Positions 59,575 to 64,000 of a stretch of DNA of 64,000 bases are shown here, piece after piece. A model generated the notes under the pieces. That model saw only the letters and a list, made by a program, of their open reading frames with translations. It did no database searches and was not told where the DNA came from. The stretch's first letter is position 1. Every line of letters begins with the position of its first letter. A program made the translations under genes and the position numbers. Location of the stretch: NCBI RefSeq assembly GCF_004917065.1, contig NZ_SSYA01000001.1, positions 1,496,161-1,560,160 on the forward strand, read 5' to 3'. The stretch is from Geomonas ferrireducens. Lineage in GTDB: Bacteria; Desulfobacterota; Desulfuromonadia; Geobacterales; Geobacteraceae.

Positions 59575-60321
59575 ATGCGTCTCTTCATCATCGCCTTCCA
59601 GTTCCTCACCATCGTGCCGCTGCCGGTAACGGTGCGCTGCGAGGAGGAGGACCTCGGGCGCTCCATGGCCTTTTTCCCGCTGGTGGGGCTCGCGGTAGGC
59701 GCCCTCATGGCGGGGGTGGACTTCCTGCTCGCGCCGCTGCTGCCGTGCCCGGTGGGCGACCTCGTGCTCGTCGCCCTTTTGAGCATCGTGACCGGGGCGC
59801 TCCACCTGGACGGACTATCCGACGTCTGCGACGGGCTGGCGGCGCGCGGCCCGAGGGAGCGCTTCCTCGAGATCATGAAGGATTCCCGCGTCGGGGCGGT
59901 GGGTGCGGTCGGCCTCGTCCTTGGGCTCATGCTCAAGTACCAGGCGCTCTTGGCGCTCCCCCCGGAGCACAAGCGCGCGGCGCTCCTCTTCTTCCCAATG
60001 GCGGCGCGCTTCGCCCAGGTACAGATGACGGTCGGCTCGAAGCGGGCCCGCAAGGACGGCCTCGGGCATGCCTTCGTTGGAGGTGCCGGGGCGCTGCAGC
60101 TCGTCTTGGCCGGTGCCTGCACCGTAGCGATAGCAGCTCTCCTCCTCGGGCTTTCGGGCCTCGTCACCCTGCTCCTTTTGTTCGTGCTCACCTTAGGCGT
60201 CAAGGGGTGGGCGCACCAAAGGCTGGGCGGCGTCACCGGAGACGTGATTGGCTGCGCGAGCGAGCTGAACGAGATCTTCTCCCTGCTCTTCCTGCTGGCC
60301 CTCCTCGGGCGGCTCGGGTAG
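59575..60321 (+). CDS. cobS: Adenosylcobinamide-GDP ribazoletransferase (cobalamin synthase)
   Basis: 248 residues, polytopic membrane protein. FLTIVPLPV at the N-terminus, FPLVGLAVGAL, ALHLDGLSDVCDGLAARGPRERFLEIMKDSRVGAVGAV and the C-terminal GGVTGDVIGCASELNEI are family hallmarks. Joins the GDP-cobinamide and ribazole phosphate. Confidence 0.95.
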   Translation: MRLFIIAFQFLTIVPLPVTVRCEEEDLGRSMAFFPLVGLAVGALMAGVDFLLAPLLPCPVGDLVLVALLSIVTGALHLDGLSDVCDGLAARGPRERFLEIMKDSRVGAVGAVGLVLGLMLKYQALLALPPEHKRAALLFFPMAARFAQVQMTVGSKRARKDGLGHAFVGGAGALQLVLAGACTVAIAALLLGLSGLVTLLLLFVLTLGVKGWAHQRLGGVTGDVIGCASELNEIFSLLFLLALLGRLG

Positions 60322-60343
60322 CTCCGGGATAAAGGACGTGACC

Positions 60344-60937
60344 ATGGAAAGAACACGCATACACCTGATCCGTCACGGCGAGGTCGAGCGCTCCCACTGC
60401 TACAACGGGCACTTCGACGTCCGCCTCACCCCGCGCGGCGAGGAGATGTACCACCAGATGAAGCCGCGCCTCGACCCGGACCGGATCACCGCCCTCTACA
60501 CGAGCGACCTCTACCGCACCGTGCGCGGCGGCGAGATCCTCGGGCCGTACCTCGGCGTGGCCCCGGTGAAGGTCCCCGCCCTCCGCGAGCTGAACTGCGG
60601 CGCTTGGGAGGGGCTCTCGGTGGCCCAGATCCAGGAGCAGCGCCCGGACGAGTGGGCGGCAAGGATGGCGGACCTCGAGCACTTTTGCGCCCCTGGAGGC
60701 GAGAGCCTCGGTGAGCTTGCCGCCCGCGTGCTGCCGGCCCTGAACGAGATCGTGGAGCAGCACCGCGGCGAGGACGTGCTCGTCGTGGCGCACGGCGGCG
60801 TGAACCGCATCGTTCTCCTGGACGCGATAAAAGCGCCGCTCGGCTCCTTCTTCAGTATCGACCAGCAGTACTGCGCCATGAACATCATCGACTACTGGGC
60901 CGACGGCAACACCGTGGTGCAGTTGGTCAACGGGTGA
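60344..60937 (+). CDS. cobC: Alpha-ribazole-phosphate phosphatase (histidine phosphatase family)
   Basis: 197 residues from the ATG at 60344 (an in-frame GTG at 60338 is possible). [25 protein letters not shown] carries the RHG phosphohistidine motif, and [11 protein letters not shown] the second histidine. In this operon it is taken to remove phosphate from ribazole phosphate or cobalamin phosphate. Confidence 0.88.
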   Translation: MERTRIHLIRHGEVERSHCYNGHFDVRLTPRGEEMYHQMKPRLDPDRITALYTSDLYRTVRGGEILGPYLGVAPVKVPALRELNCGAWEGLSVAQIQEQRPDEWAARMADLEHFCAPGGESLGELAARVLPALNEIVEQHRGEDVLVVAHGGVNRIVLLDAIKAPLGSFFSIDQQYCAMNIIDYWADGNTVVQLVNG

Positions 60938-60950
60938 CGGGGCGGCTCCC

Positions 60951-62330
60951 ATGAAACGATTCGTCATCGCAGCGCCGCACAGCGGCTCGGGGAAGACCAC
61001 GGTCACCCTCGGCATCATGGCCCTTTTGAGACGGCGCGGGCTTAGCGTCGCCCCCTTCAAGGTCGGACCTGACTTCATCGATCCCGGCTACCACCGGCTG
61101 GTGACCGGCGCGCCTTCCGTTAACCTGGACGGCTGGATGTGCCCCCCGGGCTTTGTCCGCGATACCTTCGCCCGCCATGCGGCCGGTGTCGACGTCGCCG
61201 TGATCGAGGGGGTGATGGGGCTCTTCGACGGCATCGACGGCGTGTCTGAGTCCGGGAGCACGGCGCAGGTGGCGAAGCTCCTTGCGGCGCCGGTCGTGCT
61301 GGTCGTGGACGCCCGGAGCCAGGCCCGCAGTGCCGCCGCCCTGGTGCACGGCTTCGCGAGTTTCGATCCCGGCGTCAAGGTTGCCGGGGCCATCTTCAAC
61401 AACGTGGCGAGCGCGAACCATGAGGCGATCCTGCGGGAGGCAGTGGCGGCTTCCCTGCCTCACGTCGCCGTTCTGGGGTGTCTTCCGAAGGACCCCGCGC
61501 TCGGCATCCCTTCGCGCCACCTGGGGTTGACGACGGCGGAGGAGAACCCGCTTTCGGACGAGTTCCTCGGCCATCTGGCCGGGGTCATGGAGCGGCACCT
61601 CGACCTGGAGCGCCTTCTCGACGCGACGCAGGAGGAATTCCCGGTTCAGGGGGAGCAGACCTGTGTCAAGGCCGACGGCTTCCGCCAGGTGCGCATCGCG
61701 GTGGCACGCGACGCCGCCTTCTGTTTTGCCTATCCGGACAACCTGCGCCTTCTCGAGGAGGCGGGCGCCGAGCTTTGCTACTTCTCGCCCCTTGCCGACG
61801 CGGCGCTCCCCGATGGTGTCGACGGCATCTACCTCCCTGGGGGCTATCCCGAGCTCTTCGCGGCGCGGCTCGCGGAAAACGCGGCGATGCGGCAGGCGAT
61901 CCTGAGCGCGGTGGAGCGGGACATGCCGGTGTACGCCGAGTGCGGCGGCTTCATCTACCTGACCGGCGCGGTGGCAGCCGACGAGGGGAGCCACGCCATG
62001 GTGGGGATCTTCCCGGTGCTGACCCGCATGCTGCCGCGCAGAAAGGCGCTCGGGTACCGCGAGGTGGAGCTCTTGGCCGACGGCGTCGTGGGTAGCAAGG
62101 GGACCGTCGCTCGTGGGCACGAATTTCATTATTCAGAGATGGAGGAGGTGCCGCAGCCTTTCGAGCGGCTCTACCGCGTCAGCAGGAAGGGGATCGACCT
62201 CGGCTTCGAGGGGTATCGCTACCGCAACTGCCTCGCCTCCTACATCCATTTACATTTCGGCAGCGCGCCGGGTATCGCACGGGACTTCGTGGGGCACTGC
62301 AGGGCATACCGGACCAGGAGTCTTACATGA
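60951..62330 (+). CDS. cbiA: Cobyrinate a,c-diamide synthase
   Basis: 459 residues. N-terminal ATPase [22 protein letters not shown] (P-loop) with [14 protein letters not shown], and a C-terminal glutaminase domain with [18 protein letters not shown] and [10 protein letters not shown] (nucleophile Cys). Amidates the a and c side chains. Overlaps the next gene by ATGA. Confidence 0.94.
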   Translation: MKRFVIAAPHSGSGKTTVTLGIMALLRRRGLSVAPFKVGPDFIDPGYHRLVTGAPSVNLDGWMCPPGFVRDTFARHAAGVDVAVIEGVMGLFDGIDGVSESGSTAQVAKLLAAPVVLVVDARSQARSAAALVHGFASFDPGVKVAGAIFNNVASANHEAILREAVAASLPHVAVLGCLPKDPALGIPSRHLGLTTAEENPLSDEFLGHLAGVMERHLDLERLLDATQEEFPVQGEQTCVKADGFRQVRIAVARDAAFCFAYPDNLRLLEEAGAELCYFSPLADAALPDGVDGIYLPGGYPELFAARLAENAAMRQAILSAVERDMPVYAECGGFIYLTGAVAADEGSHAMVGIFPVLTRMLPRRKALGYREVELLADGVVGSKGTVARGHEFHYSEMEEVPQPFERLYRVSRKGIDLGFEGYRYRNCLASYIHLHFGSAPGIARDFVGHCRAYRTRSLT

Positions 62331-63634
62331 AAACGCAGATCGAATCGGCGCGCGCAGGCATCGTCACCGCGCAGATGGCGCAGGTGGCATGTGACGAGAA
62401 CGTGACGCCGGAGTACGTCCGGGAAAAAGTGGCGCTGGGGCAGATCGTCATCCCCTGGAACCACGTGAGGAAACCGAAGGTGGCCGGCATCGGCGCAGGG
62501 CTCAGAACCAAGGTGAACGCCTCCATCGGCACCTCCTCCGACATCATTGACTACGAGGCCGAGGTCAGAAAGGCGCTTGCCGCGCAGCAGTCCGGCGCCG
62601 ACACCCTCATGGAGCTCTCCGTCGGGGGAGACCTGGACCGGGTGCGCCGCGAGGTGATCGCCGCAGTCGACCTGCCGGTCGGCAACGTGCCGCTGTACCA
62701 GGCCTTTTGCGAGGCGGCGCGCAAGTACGGTGATCCCAACAAGCTCGACGAGGAGATGCTCTTCGAGATCATCGAACGCCAGTGCGCCGACGGCATGGCC
62801 TTCATGGCGGTGCACTGCGGCATCAACCTCTACACCCTGGAGCGGCTGAGGAAGCAGGGGTACCGCTACGGTGGCCTGGTCTCCAAGGGTGGCGTCAGTA
62901 TGGCCGCCTGGATGCTCGCCAACAACCGCGAGAACCCGCTCTACGAGAAGTTCGACCGCGTGGTCGAGATCCTGAAGCGATACGACACCGTCCTCTCGCT
63001 GGGGAACGGCCTCAGGGCGGGCGCGATCCACGACTCGAGCGACCGCGCCCAGATCCAGGAACTCTTGATCAACTGTGAGCTCGCCGAGGTCGGCCGCGAC
63101 ATGGGGTGCCAGATGCTCGTGGAAGGCCCGGGCCACGTACCGCTGGACGAGATCGAAGGGAACATAAAGCTGCAAAAAAGGATGAGCGGCGGCGCGCCGT
63201 ACTACATGCTGGGGCCGATCGCCACCGACGTTGCCCCCGGTTTCGACCACATCACCGCCGCCATCGGGGCGGCCCAGTCCTCGCGCTACGGCGCCGACCT
63301 GATCTGCTACATTACGCCTGCCGAGCATCTCGCCCTCCCCAACGAGGAGGACGTGAAGATGGGGGTCAAGGCGGCCAAGATCGCGGCCTACATCGGCGAC
63401 ATGAACAAGTACCCGGAGAAAGGGAGGGAGCGCGACAAGGAGATGAGCAAGGCGCGCCGTGACCTGAACTGGCAGCGTCAGTTCGAGCTTGCCCTCTTCC
63501 CCGAGGACGCGGCCGAGATAAGGAAGAGCCGCGTTCCCGAGGACGAGCAGACCTGCACCATGTGCGGCGACTTCTGCGCCTCCCGCGGCGCCGGGAAGAT
63601 CTTCGCCGCCGACCTGCGCGGAGACAAGATTTGA
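62327..63634 (+). CDS. bzaF: ThiC-like 5-hydroxybenzimidazole synthase (BzaF type)
   Basis: 435 residues of the radical-SAM ThiC family (HMP-phosphate synthase and relatives), with [80 protein letters not shown] and a C-terminal cluster-binding motif CTMCGDFC (spacing C-x2-C-x3-C). Canonical ThiC usually has C-x2-C-x4-C. The place inside a riboswitch-led cobamide operon with cobT argues for BzaF, the anaerobic enzyme that makes 5-hydroxybenzimidazole from aminoimidazole ribotide, known from Geobacter and Desulfuromonas, not for thiamine synthesis. Overlaps the cbiM start. Confidence 0.85.
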   Translation: MKTQIESARAGIVTAQMAQVACDENVTPEYVREKVALGQIVIPWNHVRKPKVAGIGAGLRTKVNASIGTSSDIIDYEAEVRKALAAQQSGADTLMELSVGGDLDRVRREVIAAVDLPVGNVPLYQAFCEAARKYGDPNKLDEEMLFEIIERQCADGMAFMAVHCGINLYTLERLRKQGYRYGGLVSKGGVSMAAWMLANNRENPLYEKFDRVVEILKRYDTVLSLGNGLRAGAIHDSSDRAQIQELLINCELAEVGRDMGCQMLVEGPGHVPLDEIEGNIKLQKRMSGGAPYYMLGPIATDVAPGFDHITAAIGAAQSSRYGADLICYITPAEHLALPNEEDVKMGVKAAKIAAYIGDMNKYPEKGRERDKEMSKARRDLNWQRQFELALFPEDAAEIRKSRVPEDEQTCTMCGDFCASRGAGKIFAADLRGDKI

Positions 63635-64000
63635 TGCGTAACACTGCACGCCGCGAAAATGATGGCACCCTCCCCCACCCCCCTTCCCCCTCCCGCAAGG
63701 GGAGGGGGAGAGCCGGGATATGGGCGCTACCAACGGGAACGCTTTTTACCTTGCTGTTGGCCTCCCCCGCCTTCGCGATGCACATCTCGGAGGGGATCCT
63801 CCCGTTTTCCTGGGCGCTCGCCTGGTACCTCGTGCTCGTGCCGTTCCTGGCGCTGGGTGCAAGGCGGCTGAACGCCCTCGCGCGCGAGGACCTTTCACTG
63901 AAGCCGCTGGTTGGGCTTTTGACCGCCGTGGTCTTCATCATCTCCTGTATGCCGATCCCGGTTCCCACCGCGGGGACCTGCTCGCACCCGTGCGGTACCG
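63634..64000 (+). CDS. cbiM: Energy-coupling cobalt transporter substrate-binding protein, 5' part
   Basis: At least 122 residues, open at the window end. ATG 63634 overlaps the bzaF stop. Codons 1-29 encode a basic Pro/Arg-rich leader containing a palindromic repeat, then WALPTGTLFTLLLASPAFA as signal peptide, with the mature protein starting MHISEGILPFSWALAWYL at residue 49. In CbiM/NikM proteins the first residues of the mature chain, Met-His, bind the metal, so cleavage after AFA is expected. Cobalt import supplies the corrin ring made by this operon. The downstream CbiN/Q/O genes lie outside the window. Confidence 0.88.
   Translation, partial: MRNTARRENDGTLPHPPSPSRKGRGRAGIWALPTGTLFTLLLASPAFAMHISEGILPFSWALAWYLVLVPFLALGARRLNALAREDLSLKPLVGLLTAVVFIISCMPIPVPTAGTCSHPCGT
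63685..63709. repeat. REP-like palindrome inside the cbiM leader
   Basis: TCCCCCTCCC and GGGAGGGGGA arms (10 bp) around a GCAAG loop, in the coding sequence for the leader. Similar in style to the hairpin at 27599-27647. Confidence 0.7.

Noticed and set aside
62327-63634. Thiamine biosynthesis thiC
   Set aside because: Operon context, upstream cobalamin riboswitch, cobT nearby and altered Cys spacing favour the BzaF assignment.

Overview
This window looks like the chromosome of a Geobacteraceae member, closest in flavour to Geobacter, Geomonas or Citrifermentans. This is inferred from gene content and composition, not from a database search. The pointers are high GC, a sigma-54-driven flagellar operon, an anaerobic benzimidazole (BzaF-type) cobamide operon, a complete citrate lyase operon, a Sec-containing rhodanese and a bacteriohemerythrin.

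Layout. 1-520: no gene, but a GC-rich structured-RNA-like block that may be a group II intron fragment. 521-8435: mixed single genes (chemotaxis receptor, MerR regulator with a stand-alone copy of its C-terminal domain, Cys-rich copper-storage-type protein, a protein with a Tc-toxin-like C-terminus, PEBP-family protein, hemerythrin, FemAB-like acyltransferase, and a rhodanese read through an in-frame TGA with a SECIS-like hairpin). 8485-11088 (minus): envelope or lipid A glycosylation cassette (ArnT-like, LAB_N protein, ArnC-like). 11243-16759: citrate lyase operon citC-citD-[PPC gene]-citE-citF-citX-citG. 16792-19680: PAP2 phosphatase, methyltransferase, DUF815 ATPase. 19879-27581: RND efflux operon continuing into four small redox or sulfur-type genes. 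27582-27957: non-coding region of short repeats.

27958-33276 holds a sensor kinase, a CheY/CheX/CheC-REC group behind a near-consensus sigma-28 promoter, and a periplasmic TPR protein. 33345-50196 is a long flagellar operon: flgBC, fliEFGHIJ, a MotE-like gene, fliK, flgD, a TIGR02530-type gene, flgE, fliL, fliMNOPQR and flhB. It has two sigma-54 promoters of consensus type, before flgB and before fliL. Between fliL and fliM lies a diverged tandem duplication of the fliL/fliM junction, which leaves a 44-residue ORF carrying the CheY-binding N-terminus of FliM. On the opposite strand (50207-55634) follow glycogen phosphorylase, an NtrC-type sigma-54 activator and its sensor kinase, a plausible flagellar master regulator pair.

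55822-57643 holds a small unknown protein, an HDOD protein and engB. 57640-64000 is a cobamide operon: promoter, cobalamin riboswitch, terminator whose 3' arm also looks like the ribosome binding site of cobU, then cobU, cobT, cobS, cobC, cbiA, bzaF and the 5' end of cbiM, whose leader contains a palindromic repeat in frame.

The strongest points for a second look are the selenoprotein rhodanese (8124-8435), the fliL/fliM junction duplication (45391-45632), the PPC gene inside the citrate lyase operon, the degenerate CheC-receiver fusion, the BzaF-type ThiC paralogue, and the repeat inside the cbiM leader.
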